NCBI GenBank assembly: GCA_018894105.1
Contig: CM032128.1
Location: 13,993,001 to 14,057,000 of the forward strand
Origin: Jacaranda mimosifolia
Taxonomy: Eukaryota; Streptophyta; Magnoliopsida; Lamiales; Bignoniaceae
Length of the DNA stretch: 64,000 nt
Direction: 5' to 3'
In this document: positions 37,401-47,258 of the stretch, in pieces
Position numbering within the stretch: the stretch's first letter is position 1
How the letters are laid out: each line of letters begins with the position of its first letter
Program-made: the position numbers and the translations under genes
Notes under the pieces: model-generated
What the model saw: the letters and a program-made list of their open reading frames with translations, nothing else
Told to the model about the DNA's origin: nothing
Databases searched by the model: none

Positions 37401-38841
37401 ATTATTCAACCACAATCACAACAGAGGCAGTTTAACAATTCGTCACAAGTTTTACACAGATTAGTTATGATTTCCTAATTTTAGGCTGGCTATAATGCAT
37501 CATTTCACCAAACCTTGCGTCTGGGGATTCATTACATAATGATAACAGTAGCTCCTAAAATAGATGTATTATAATTAGTAACTTAGAACCCATTGCATAA
37601 GTCAACTTCATTATTTGCAGAAGTATCCAATATATGTCACATAATTGAATCAAGCTAAAATTCCAGTTAACTCTAACCTGCTTCGGCAATTCTCTCTTTA
37701 TCACAGGGAACTGAGTATTCCCCTCGCAAACATTCCCAAGTTTATCCTGGAATTGAATCATTAGTTGCGTAATATCACCCTCAACCACTTCACAGACCAC
37801 CTCTTTTGTATTCAAATTCCCAAAATTCACAACTTGGGCACATGCGTATCCATTCTCATGATACCACTGCTGCACCCTATCCCTAATCTTCTGCAACAAC
37901 CTTGCACTAACCTTGCCCTGCTCCCTCAACATCTGCAATATCTCCCTTTGCACAGGCAATGGCAGCAAACATGGCCTTGCCCTATCAATCCTCCTCCGGT
38001 AATCCTTCTCCTGACTCCTGTAGTATTCCAATCTCTCCTTCTCAGTCATGTCAGGATCCATTTCAATGGGCTTGGACTGCGGCATGAGCCCCACATTGAT
38101 GCACCTGAATCTATCCGCAGATTGCCATGTGGACTCAAGAAATGGAATGGTTATATTCATGGTTCCATCCGGATTTGTTTTTGTCTCCAAATCGACTTTC
38201 TCAAACATTCCACAAGTTGCAAGGGTTTCGAGCTCCTTCTGTAGCTGCGCCTTGGTGTAAATGCCCCCAGGTCGGAGAGACACCATTTCGAAGAAGGAGT
38301 CCTCCGTTCCGACAGTGGAACCACGCCTTCGATCAAAGAACAAGATTTCAGAGATTTTGTATTTCTTGAAGCCACTGAGCTTGTTTAGCTGAACCACAAT
38401 GTTGGCAGGCAATCCATGGGAATCCCATTCTTGTTGGGGATCTTCGTCTTTAGCAACAGCTGCAGGTGAGAAAATGCGAGACCAGAAATCACCACCTTGC
38501 CCTCCGCCACTTCCTCCGCCGCCGCCGCCGCCGCCGCCGCTGCCGCCAGAGTTGAAGATAGAGCCGATGCCGGATAAGACAGGGTTGGCCATGTGGAAGA
38601 GAATGCAGGAGGCGGCGGAGAAAGCGAGAGATTTGGGGGAAATTAGGGATTTGAGAAGAAAAGGCGGAGATTTCGATGGTTTAGGGTTTTGGGAGGAGGA
38701 AGTGGCAGCGAGAGATGGGGGATGATTACATTGGATAATCGACTTGGGGAAAGGAAGGTTTGAAACAGTACTTTTGCGGCGGCGCGAGGCGGACGAGGAG
38801 GTGAGGGGGAGGAGATGAGCCGGGGCGGCGTAGGACGCCAT
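34473..38841 (-). CDS. TOC75: TOC75, chloroplast outer-envelope protein import channel
   Basis: This gene encodes the beta-barrel pore of the TOC complex, which passes cytosolic preproteins across the outer plastid envelope with the Toc34 and Toc159 receptors. Seven exons keep frame throughout: 38841-37678, 37173-36952, 36859-36752, 36655-36464, 36267-36019, 35228-34974 and 34712-34473. The product is 809 aa, the usual family length. All introns are GT-AG and all junctions are phase 0. Residues 1-130 form the bipartite transit peptide, with Ser/Pro-rich residues 1-70, a Gly run at about 99-117 and AVA at 128-130 before KDEDP. That is the expected type-I signal-peptidase (Plsp1) maturation site, and the glycine run is known to hold the protein at the envelope. 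POTRA repeats follow up to about residue 460, then the Omp85 barrel with VRGYN in exon 6. The C-terminus ends ...FFRFGERF with a terminal Phe, as usual for Omp85 proteins. The ATG at 38841 is the first in frame after the TATA box. Confidence 0.95.
35453..35890. mobile_element. Probable MITE in TOC75 intron 5
   Basis: This sequence is inside the 789-bp intron between exons 5 and 6. The left end TACTGTTTGGTTTTATTTT and the reverse complement of the right end, ATTGTTTGTTTTTATTT, resemble each other, and TTTTGGAGAAAATG motifs are repeated inside. No convincing target duplication is visible. Its composition (T/G-rich in one half) differs from other introns of this gene. Confidence 0.45.
38515..38555. 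repeat. (CCG)n trinucleotide run encoding poly-Gly
   Basis: CCGCCGCCG-type repeats on the plus strand encode the glycine run of the TOC75 transit peptide on the minus strand. It is a coding microsatellite, so length differences between alleles are plausible. Confidence 0.85.
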
Positions 38842-38897
38842 TTGAGCCGGGTACGATAAGACTGAGGAGGAGGGAGACTGAGAGAGCGCGCTGCGAG

Positions 38898-38908
38898 GGT
38901 TTATATGG
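38898..38908 (-). promoter_or_regulatory. TATA box of TOC75
   Basis: The minus strand reads CCATATAAACC about 57 bases upstream of the start codon, followed by a CT-rich leader (CGCGCTCTCTCAGTCTCCC). TATA element plus pyrimidine-rich initiator is the usual plant core promoter layout. Confidence 0.6.
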
Positions 38909-39159
38909 TTTACAGCAAAACTTCCAAGAAGTACTTTCCCTTATTTTAAGAGGTTCTATTTTCAAAAGTTTGGTAATTTTGAATTTTTTTAATAATTGTG
39001 TAAAAATATTCGGCAAACATTCAGAGGTTTAACTTTTTTAAAAGATTTAAAATTATTAAATCCAAACGATATTAGATAATTCTAGTAATGATCACCTTAA
39101 ATATGTTAATTGATTGGTAAACATTTAATTATGTACATAGATTTTCAAAATCACCACCA

Positions 39160-39720
39160 AATTTATAATACCAGCTCTTTTCTTCTTCGATTGTTCAAGA
39201 GATAATTAAAATTCATATTCCAATTAATCTGGAACCCAAAAGACTGTTCTAGACTCCCTTTAAATCGGGAGCTTACACTACAAAGGGTGCATTCAAACCA
39301 ATCCAGGATTTTAGCTTCATGGAAGTTGGTAACAATGTGGCCCTTGGAAAGAAAATTTGGAGTCCTAAAATTCACAAGTTTAAGCTTCTGTTACGGAAAT
39401 TTTTTTTATTTTTTTTTTTATGTCCTACCAACTCAAGGAAGATTGAGTAATGTCTTCCATGTCATAGAATTGGAGCACCCTTTCTGTCATTTGGAGGTGG
39501 AAAGCTCTCAACATTTGTCTCTAAAATGCCATTTTGTTGGGCATTGTGGCTCTTACCACATTAGGGCCTAAGGTTATATCCTTTCAAGCACCTCTCTTTC
39601 CCTCAATGGTTCTTGTTTATCTTGGACCCAAAGAATGACTGCTTTTCTTGTTCAAAATTGAAAGAGGAATTTTAGATCTACTGGGTTGTTGTTCTTGATA
39701 GCATTTGGAAATCAAGAAAT
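39160..39720 (+). pseudogene. LINE 3' part, left half (zf-RVT region)
   Basis: The plus strand contains a decayed reading frame with LPTQGRLSNVF, FCHLEVESSQHLSLKCHFV and similar. This is the zinc-binding reverse-transcriptase region (zf-RVT) of plant L1-type LINEs, which read like LPTKDRL...C.LC..E.E...HLFF.C. It stops at the copia LTR at 39721 and resumes at 45596. The frame is broken by several stops. Confidence 0.7.
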
Positions 39721-40443
39721 TGTTAGGAAAATTTAACAAATAAGATACCGTGTATGCTTGTGCTTTGTGTCAACATATAATTAAATATATGCACATATAA
39801 AATTATGCGAACATATAAACTATTTATTGAGTAAAGAAAATAAATAGAAAAATCTACTTGAATGCAAGACAAATATTGTATTAGCCGAGGCCTGTTGCTC
39901 CAACAATTTCCTTAAGGTAATATTGCCTCTCACGCGGCGTTATAAGGCTCCTGGCAATTAACTTCCCAAGATACAACGCTCCCTTCCGATCTAAGGTTGT
40001 GCTCAAACAAATGCTAGTATGTATGCTTCTCCTTTTCAGTGATTTAAGTTGGTTCTAGGCACTCTCCTATTTTATAATTGTGCGATGCAATTTTGTTGAC
40101 AAGACATGATTCTTTATTAGAATCATAATTCTTTCTTTTAAGGATACAACTATAGGATAAAATCTCATAACTTTACTCTTTTAATGAAGAGTCACAACTC
40201 CACTAAAGAGTTAGGACCTCAAGTCATAACTCTAGCTTTTGAGCTAACTTTTCTATAGGGGTGTGTCCATCGGAATATATTTAAAATAAACTTTAATTAT
40301 TTTATTTACACACCCGCACCCTTTTTCCCAATGTAGGTAGACTCGTTCTACCCACTAAAGTATCCTTAAATTATTTCTCAATTTAAACTCAATTTTCTTA
40401 TTCAAATATTTGATTTTGGCATATAAATATGCTGAATATTACA
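39721..40443 (-). mobile_element. 3' LTR of copia element 2
   Basis: The plus strand runs TGTTAGGAAAATTTAAC ... GAATATTACA and is paired with the LTR at 44790-45595. Immediately inside it (40444 on) the minus strand has the polypurine tract ATGTGGGGGAT, marking this as the 3' LTR. Compared with the 5' LTR it lacks about 85 bases near 40008 (between AAGGTT and GTGCTCAAAC). Many single-base differences show that the element is not very young. Confidence 0.9.
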
Positions 40444-41093
40444 ATCCCCCACATGAATAAGAAAATTATCTCGCCAACTATGCATATGAATTCAAACACA
40501 CACAAAAGAGTTCCAGCTTGAGCAAAATTGCATCGAGATAGGTAGCTTGTGGCTTTAAGCCTTCCTTAGTGAGAACTATCGGATGTATTTGCCAACCAAT
40601 GAACACGATGTCTTGAACTGTTCAGCTTTTTGTGTACACCAAGACAATAGAACTTCACACAACTTCACCCAATAGTCAATTTAAATTCTTACGGTTGTGT
40701 TCATTTCTGCCCTAAACAATTCTTGGGATTCACGAGTACTCTCTGAGAATTCAGCCTTAGAAATTCTCATAGGACCGGCCCAGTCCCTACTCACATAAGC
40801 GGTTTCTTATTAAGAGGTTCATGCTGCACCTCCACTAGAAGATTTAAGGTATAAGAACCATTAAAAGCAAAGCTTCACCTTAACATTTTGTAGGTGGCAC
40901 TGTCTACTTATCATAGGAATTGGATAGAGGCTGGACCCCTACAGTGCATCCACGTCGAGACACAACAACTTGTTTTTCCCTTTGAACCTATTTCTTAGGA
41001 TCTTCAGTCACATAGGTAGGGTTCCCATTGTAATGCATCATTTATTTTATAAGCTTAAGTCCCATTCCCCTAGATAATTTTTCAACTTGCTCT

Positions 41094-41686
41094 TTATTTA
41101 AGCCTTTGGTTAGCGGGATCCGCAATGTTCTCTTTTGATCTCACATAGTCAATAGAGATAACTCCATCAGAGAGCAGTTGTCTAACGGTATTATGTCTAC
41201 GACGTATATGTCTAGAATTACTGTTGTACATACTACTTTGTGCCCTACCATTTGCCGATTGACTATCGCAATGAATGCAAATTGCTAGCATAGGTTTAGG
41301 CCAACTAGGAATATCTTCCAAGAAATGGTGTAGCCATTCTGCTTCCTCACCTACCTTGTCCAACGCTATGAACTCAAATTCCATAGTTAACCTAGCTATA
41401 CAGGTTTGTTTTAAGGATTTCCACGAGATAGCTCCTCCTCCTAAAGTGAAAACATATCCACTGTGGACTTAGTTTCACTGGAGTCTGATATCCAATTAGC
41501 ATCGCTATAACCTTCTATTACAGCCGGATATCTTGTATAATGCAACCCATAACTTAAGGTATATTTCAAGTACCTTAAGACTCTAATTAGTGCAGTCCAA
41601 TGCTCTTGATTCGGGTTGCTAGTAAATCTACTTAGCTTACCAACAGCACATACTATATCAGGTCTTGTGCTATTCATGATGTACAT
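41094..41686 (-). pseudogene. Copia RNase H (element 2)
   Basis: Two minus frames carry the copia connection/RNase H region. The first, at 41686-41441, reads MYIMNSTRPDIVCAVGKLSR then GLHYTRYPAVIEGYSDANW. The second, at 41384-41094, reads [20 protein letters not shown] and later [30 protein letters not shown] and ENIADPANQ. In known elements ADPLTK follows here. The frameshift is near 41440. It is the tail of the polyprotein. Confidence 0.85.
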
Positions 41687-41734
41687 GAGGCTCCCAATTA
41701 TGCGTGCATACTCTAGTTGAGCTTTTGCTTCACC

Positions 41735-42604
41735 TTAATTTTTGGTAAGTCGTTGATTTGCATCTATGGGAGTCTTCATAGGTCCATGTTCTTGTCTCAA
41801 GAACTTTTGTAACACTTTCTCAATATAGTGAGATTGTGTTAGCGCTGGCCCATGAGATGTCTTGATAATTTTTATCCCAAGGATCACATCCACTACTCCC
41901 ATATCTTTCATATCAAAATTGCTGATCAACAGTATTTTTGTCTCTTTGCTTATGTCATTGTTGCTTCCCACAATTAGCATATCGTCTACATGTAGACACA
42001 CAATGACATACTTAGAAGCAGTGCCTTTGACATACACACATTTATCGCATTCATCGATCCTAAAGCCATTTGCAAGCATAACTTGATCAAACTTTACGTG
42101 CCATTGTTTAGGTGTTTGTTTTAAGCCATATAATGACTTAATCAGCTTGCACATTTTTTTCTCTTGCATTGGAACAACAAACCTTTCTGGTTGTTCCATA
42201 TAAATTTCCTCGTCTAGGTCACCATTTAGGAAAGTTGTTTTAACATCCATTTGATGAATCTCGAGGTTATTAATAGCTGCAAATGCAATTAATAACCTAA
42301 TGGATGTTATTCTTGTCACTAGTGAGTAAGTGTCAAAATAATCAAGACCTTCCTTTTGTCTATATCCTTTGATTACTAATCTCACCTTATATTTATCTAT
42401 CGTACCATCTGCTTTCATCTTCTTCTTGAAAATCCATTTACACCCTAAAGGTTTATTTCTAGGAGGAAGATCCACTAATTCCCACGTGTGGTTTTGCATA
42501 ATGGACTCAATTTCTCTTTTTACCGCCTCTCTCCATAGTGGAGTTTCTAGTGTTGTCATAGCCTTAGTGAAAGTGTGTGATTCACTTTCTAGCATGTAAG
42601 TCAA
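41735..42604 (-). pseudogene. Copia reverse transcriptase (element 2)
   Basis: A 289-codon minus frame holds the full RT core: LWREAVKREIESIMQNHTWE, KPLGCKWIFKKKMKADGTID, HQMDVKTTFLNGDLDEEIYM, the LYGLKQTPKQWH motif, and VCLHVDDMLIVG with the two catalytic aspartates intact. The residue before them is His-Val instead of Tyr-Val. It is therefore the best preserved domain of this element. It is separated from integrase by frame breaks between 42604 and 42934. Confidence 0.9.
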
Positions 42605-42715
42605 GAAGTCGGGTCCAAACGACTTAGGTATTTTAGCCCTCTTGCTACGCCAAAGTTTATTTTCCTCTTTATCTGATTCTTGGACTTCTCGAGATCTTTT
42701 AATTGAGATTTGTCC

Positions 42716-43530
42716 TTATTCCCTTTTCCAAGGAAACACATCCTCAAGGAAACTTGCATTCCTTGAATTGATAATAGTATTGACATGAATGTCATCTATA
42801 TCAGATTTATGTATAAGGAATCTATACGCTGCACTATGTTGTGCATACCCAATAAAGATTCCGTCAACTGTTTTAGGTCTTATCTTGACCATTTTAGGAG
42901 GTAGAACTCCTACCTTAGCTAGACACCCCCACACTCAAAGATATTAGTAGGAAGGTGGAAGACCTTTCCAAGTTTCATAAGGTGTCTTTTCTATTTTTTT
43001 ATGAGGTAACTTATTAAGTATGTGGTTTGCAGTTAACACTATCTCTTCTCACATGTTTTGAGGTGCTCTGACATTTATTAACAAAACATTCATCATTTCT
43101 TTTAACGTTCTATTTTTACGCTCAGCAATGCCATTTGATTGAGATGCATATGGAGCTGTCACTTCATGGATTATTCCATGTTCTGTACAAAACTCTTCAA
43201 ATGGGTAAACATATTCCCCTCCTCTATCACTTCGAAGAGTTTTTATTTTCCTCCCAAGTTGATTCTCAACGTCATTTCTATGTTGTTTAAATACTTCCAA
43301 AGCCTCATCTTTACTTGAAAGTAAGAAAACATAGCAATACCTATTGCAATCATCAATAAAAGTAATAAAATATTTCTTTCCACCTCTAGATGCACCATTT
43401 TTAAATCACATATATCAGTGTAAATTAAATCTAATGGTTTAATGCTTCTCTCAATTGATTTGAAAAGAATTTTGGTCATCTTTGCCTCAATGCAAATTTC
43501 ACATCTTGATTTTAAGTCAAGATTTAATTT
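42716..43530 (-). pseudogene. Copia integrase (element 2)
   Basis: Frame 43479-43243 carries the start of the catalytic core (LDLIYTDICD). Frame 43300-43049 carries TLRSDRGGEYVYPFEEFCTE, then HEVTAPYASQSNGIAERKNR, which is the second Asp and the catalytic Glu region of the DDE integrase. Frame 42934-42716 holds KMVKIRPKTVDGIFIGYAQH, the C-terminal GKF-like segment. Frameshifts separate the three. Confidence 0.85.
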
Positions 43531-43596
43531 GGATAACAGGCCAATGTTTATAAGTTTAGAGATTGATTTGTAATTAATATGTCCTAATCTATGATG

Positions 43597-44148
43597 TCAT
43601 AAATTAGACGACTCAAGCAAGTAGGAAGAGACAAAGACCATTTTAAATCCATTCCTACTTAACATTGGCCTTGACACTAAATTTCTTCTAATCTCCACGT
43701 GAAGCACATTGTTGAGAGTCAACTCTTTTTCGGAGGTCATTTTCAATATTACTTTGCCAACTCCATGAACCTTGGAGATTGAGGAATTTCCCATGTACAA
43801 AATTTCATCCTCAACCTCCTTATAGGTTGCAAACATATTTCTTTCGGCACACACATGTCGAGTGGCCCCTATGTCCACCCACCATTGATCGGTATTTTCA
43901 GCTAGGTTTACCTCGAAAAAAATTGCTGACAAATTCATATCTCCTACCTCATAGGGTAGTTTGTCCATCTGATTGATATCAGGATTCATCTCTTCATGCC
44001 CGTTGAATTTTTCGGGCTTCTCAACTTGTCCCACCATAATAGGTGCATAAGCAACTAGAGCATGAGTGATCGAGATTGGATGTCCTCCATTACCAACACC
44101 GCCAATGTTGGACTCAACATTGATAGCGGGCATATCATTAGTTGCCAT
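43597..44148 (-). pseudogene. Copia gag-protease with internal gag deletion (element 2)
   Basis: The frame starts at an ATG ([12 protein letters not shown]) after the leader. It reaches [10 protein letters not shown], typical of copia gag N-termini, and only some 30 residues later shows the protease site [12 protein letters not shown]. Intact members have about 200 residues more and a CCHC knuckle between these points, so most of gag is deleted in frame. The protease catalytic triplet, normally D-S/T-G, reads D-I-G. The final part ([13 protein letters not shown]) is protease C-terminus. The element cannot make its own capsid. Confidence 0.8.
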
Positions 44149-44789
44149 TTCTTATTTTGAACAAATATATATCAAGTAAACAACTTAGAACTAAAATGGT
44201 ATGTTTAAATGATAGAAACAGTATGAAAAATATGTGTGCTTAAATTGATTTTATTAGTCTTGACAAACTGTATATATATAAAAAAGAGGATTTCCTTTCC
44301 AATACAGATGTTCCACGCATAAACCAAGACAGATAACTATTTGAACAGTAGTTTATATTCATATACTAAACAATCATTACTTAAGGCACAACATAACTTA
44401 AATCTAGTTAAATATGAATTTCACAACAAAGAAAAAAAATTCTTATGCAAGTCATAAAATTCATAAAATATATATATGTACATATATCATAACCTAATTT
44501 CCTTTTAAAGCCAAAGTGGTCATGTATAAGAAACAGTGTGTATCACGCAGGCAAGCCACACACGATTAACCAGAATTACTTTCCTTAATCCTTACTTAAG
44601 CAAAATTTAAAGTAAAACGCAACAAAAACTGTTGATTAGGAAAATAGAAACAAGTCCCTAGGCAAATTTCTATTACTACTTTTACAGAAAGATGTATAAC
44701 AATTTGTCAACACATAAACTTTGCGCATACATTTGTGGATAGGAAACTAAATAAGCACAAGTAAACGGAACAAAATATTACCTTAAGAT

Positions 44790-45595
44790 TGTTAGGAAAA
44801 TTTAACAAGTAATATACCGTGTATGCTTGTGCTTTGTGTCAACATATAATTAAATATATGCACATAAAAAATTATGCGAACATATAAACTATTTATTGAG
44901 TAAAGAAAATAAACAGAAAAACCTACTTGAATGCAAGACAAATATTGTATTAGCCGAGGCTTGTTGCTCCAACAATTTCCTTAAGGTAATATTGCCCCTC
45001 ACATGGTGCTAGAAGGCTCCTGGCAATTAACCTCCCAAGATACAACGGCTCTCTTTCGGTCTAAGGTAGCACTCCAATAGAACGGACCTAGTGAACTTTA
45101 CTAACTTGAAACTCTTCTATGAAATGAATAGTGATGTGAAAGTGCTCAATGTAGTGCTCAAACAAATGCTAGTATGTATGCTTCTCCTTTTCAGTAATTT
45201 AGGTTGGTTCCAGGCACTCCTATTTATAGTTGTGCAATGCAATTTTGTTGACGAGACATGATTCTTTATTAGAATCATAATTCTTTCTTTTAAGGATACA
45301 ACTATAGGATAAAATCCAGTAACTTTACTCTTTTAATGAAGAGTCACAGCTCCACTAAAGAGTTAGGACCTCAAGTTATAACTCTAGCTTTTGAGCTAAC
45401 TTTTCTATAAGGGTGTGTCCATCGGGATATATTAAAAATAAACTTTAATTATTTTATTTACACACCCGCACCCTTTTTCCCAATGTAGGTAGACTCGTTC
45501 TACCCACTAAAGTATCCTTAAATTATTTCTCAATTTAAACTCAATTTTCTTATTCAAATATTTGATTTTGGCATATAAATATGCCGAATATTACA
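44790..45595 (-). mobile_element. 5' LTR of copia element 2
   Basis: This LTR begins TGTTAGGAAA and ends GAATATTACA on the plus strand. On the minus strand the TATA box CTATAAATAGGAG is at about 45218-45230. It carries about 85 bases (about 45066-45150, including CTATGAAATGAATAGTGATG) that the 3' LTR lacks. The sequence just inside (ATCTTAAGGTAATATTTTG on the minus strand) does not match the usual initiator-Met primer-binding site. Confidence 0.9.
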
Positions 45596-46258
45596 TAAAT
45601 GACCTTGTTCATGGTGTGGGTAGAATCAATGAGCCGCAAATTGTCAAGCCAGTATATAAAAGGTTTAAGGAATATTGATCTGCTCAATGTTCTAAAGCAA
45701 TGACCTCTGATGGACTTAAGAATGAAAGGAGCCTCCATTAGGGTGGGTTAAAGTAAACACATATATTGCCTTCAATGAAGGAAAGGTGTTCACCTCAATT
45801 GTCATGTGAAACCATGAGGGTGATATTGTTCATGCAGAAACTAGTAAATGCTTTGCCCATGACCCTTAAACAGCCGAAACACTGGCAATATATATGGCAT
45901 TTGTGCTCATGGATGGAGTTAAGATGAATAAGTAATTTCTGAAAGTGATTCTCTTCTTGCAATGGCATGGATCAATAGTTTGTCTTTGGATATTTCTTGG
46001 TCAGCTAAGGTTGTGTTGCAGAATGCAAAATGGTTTTGGAAGAAATGACAAAGGTAGAGACTTTGCAAAATTTCGTATAATTATAATATCATTGCCAATA
46101 TCTTAGCTAAATTGGTTGAGAGAGCAAACTGGAGTGGTAGTTTTGATAGTCTTATTTTCTCATGGAAGCCATGACGGCTGATGGTTGTGTTTTTGTCTGA
46201 TTGTTACTTGTTTTCCCTCTTAATGGGATGTAATTTTATTGATAAAAAAAAAAAAAAA
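45596..46258 (+). pseudogene. LINE 3' part, right half (RNase H-like domain, poly-A tail)
   Basis: The plus strand continues the LINE cut at 39720. It reads WVKVNTYIAFNEGKVFTSIV, then NHEGDIVHAET, then TAETLAIYMAFVLMDG, the RNase H-like domain at the end of plant LINE ORF2 proteins (typically VKVNFDAAF.....D..G....A.A....PL.AE..A). The segment ends in a run of 15 or more A at about 46243-46258, the LINE tail. Several stop codons break the frame. Confidence 0.8.
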
Positions 46259-46284
46259 CCAACAACAACAACAAACAAACAAAA

Positions 46285-46810
46285 AGGATTTACATCTAGG
46301 GGAGTCTTCACATGGATAGTCCATGATTAATTCTTTCTCAAAATAATGATATTGTGTCAAAACTAACCCATCAGATTTTTTATTAATGTTTATTCCACGC
46401 ATCACATCTGCTACTCCCATGTCCTTCACATCCAACTTGCAGCATAGGAATTTCTTCATCCCCTTTTATAATGTCATTATTGCTTTCAATAATTAATATA
46501 TCACTATATATAGACATACAATGACATATTTAGTTATAGTGCCTTTGATATATATATATATATACATATATACATGCATTTATCGCACCCATTAATCCTA
46601 AAGCCATTTCCAAAATAACTTGACCAAATTTTTTATGCCATTGTTTAGGTACTTGCTTTGAGCCATATGGTAACTCAACAGGCTTGTATCCCTTCTTTTC
46701 TTGACTTGGACCCATAAACCATTCAGTTGCTCCATGTAAATTTTTTCATTAAAACCACCAATTAGAACCATAATTTTAACATTCATTTGATGAATCTCAA
46801 AATTATTAAT
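46285..46810 (-). pseudogene. Copia RT remnant of another element
   Basis: Minus-strand frames at 46786-46530 and 46459-46220 read MNVKIMVLIGGFNEKIYMEQ, SYHMAQSKYLNNGIKNLVKL and DVKDMGVADVMRGININKKS. These parallel the copia element 2 RT (MDVKTTFLNGDLDEEIYMEQ; DMGVVDVILGIKI) but are more decayed. There are no LTRs here. The sequence abuts the LINE poly-A tail, so it may be the element into which the LINE inserted. Confidence 0.75.
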
Positions 46811-47258
46811 AGTCTCAAGTTAGTTGAAATATACATATCAAGTATGTTTAAGTAAATTATACATAAAAGTTATACTTAATTAATATTCTTTTATTATATC
46901 TTATTAAGTAAATCCATATAAAAACATAATTTTTGCTTCATTCATTCTATAGGAAAATTGGATTAATCTCAATTACTTAGCAAAATGATATATTTCAAAA
47001 GGTCATACTATTCTAGGTACAATATTCAAATATAAAGCACACACAAATAATCTTTTTTTTTTTTATCTATATAAATAAAAAAAAATTGCAGTAAAAAAAC
47101 AGTGATGCAAATTCAATAGCCAAACACATTTTAAATTTCAAATTTGTGTAATAGGATAAAACATTAAATCTATGATTATGGGTACTTTGAACTTTTAAGA
47201 AAAAATAAGAACTTGTCATTATGAATATCTATAATAATCTCAAATTAATGCTACAAAT

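Larger units (their letters stand above)
40444..44789 (-). mobile_element. Copia element 2 internal region
   Basis: This minus-strand copia polyprotein runs in the order gag start, protease, integrase, RT, RNase H, between two LTRs. About 640 bases of leader (44149-44789) precede the gag ATG at 44148, and about 650 bases of 3' untranslated sequence follow RNase H. The polyprotein is broken into at least six frames. The left flank GAAAT (39716-39720) and right flank TAAAT (45596-45600) match at 4 of 5 positions, consistent with a mutated 5-bp target duplication. The sequences outside both LTRs belong to one LINE, so the element is inserted in it. Confidence 0.9.

Noticed and set aside
37765..38244. 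159-codon plus-strand frame as a gene
   Set aside because: Antisense shadow of TOC75 exon 1.
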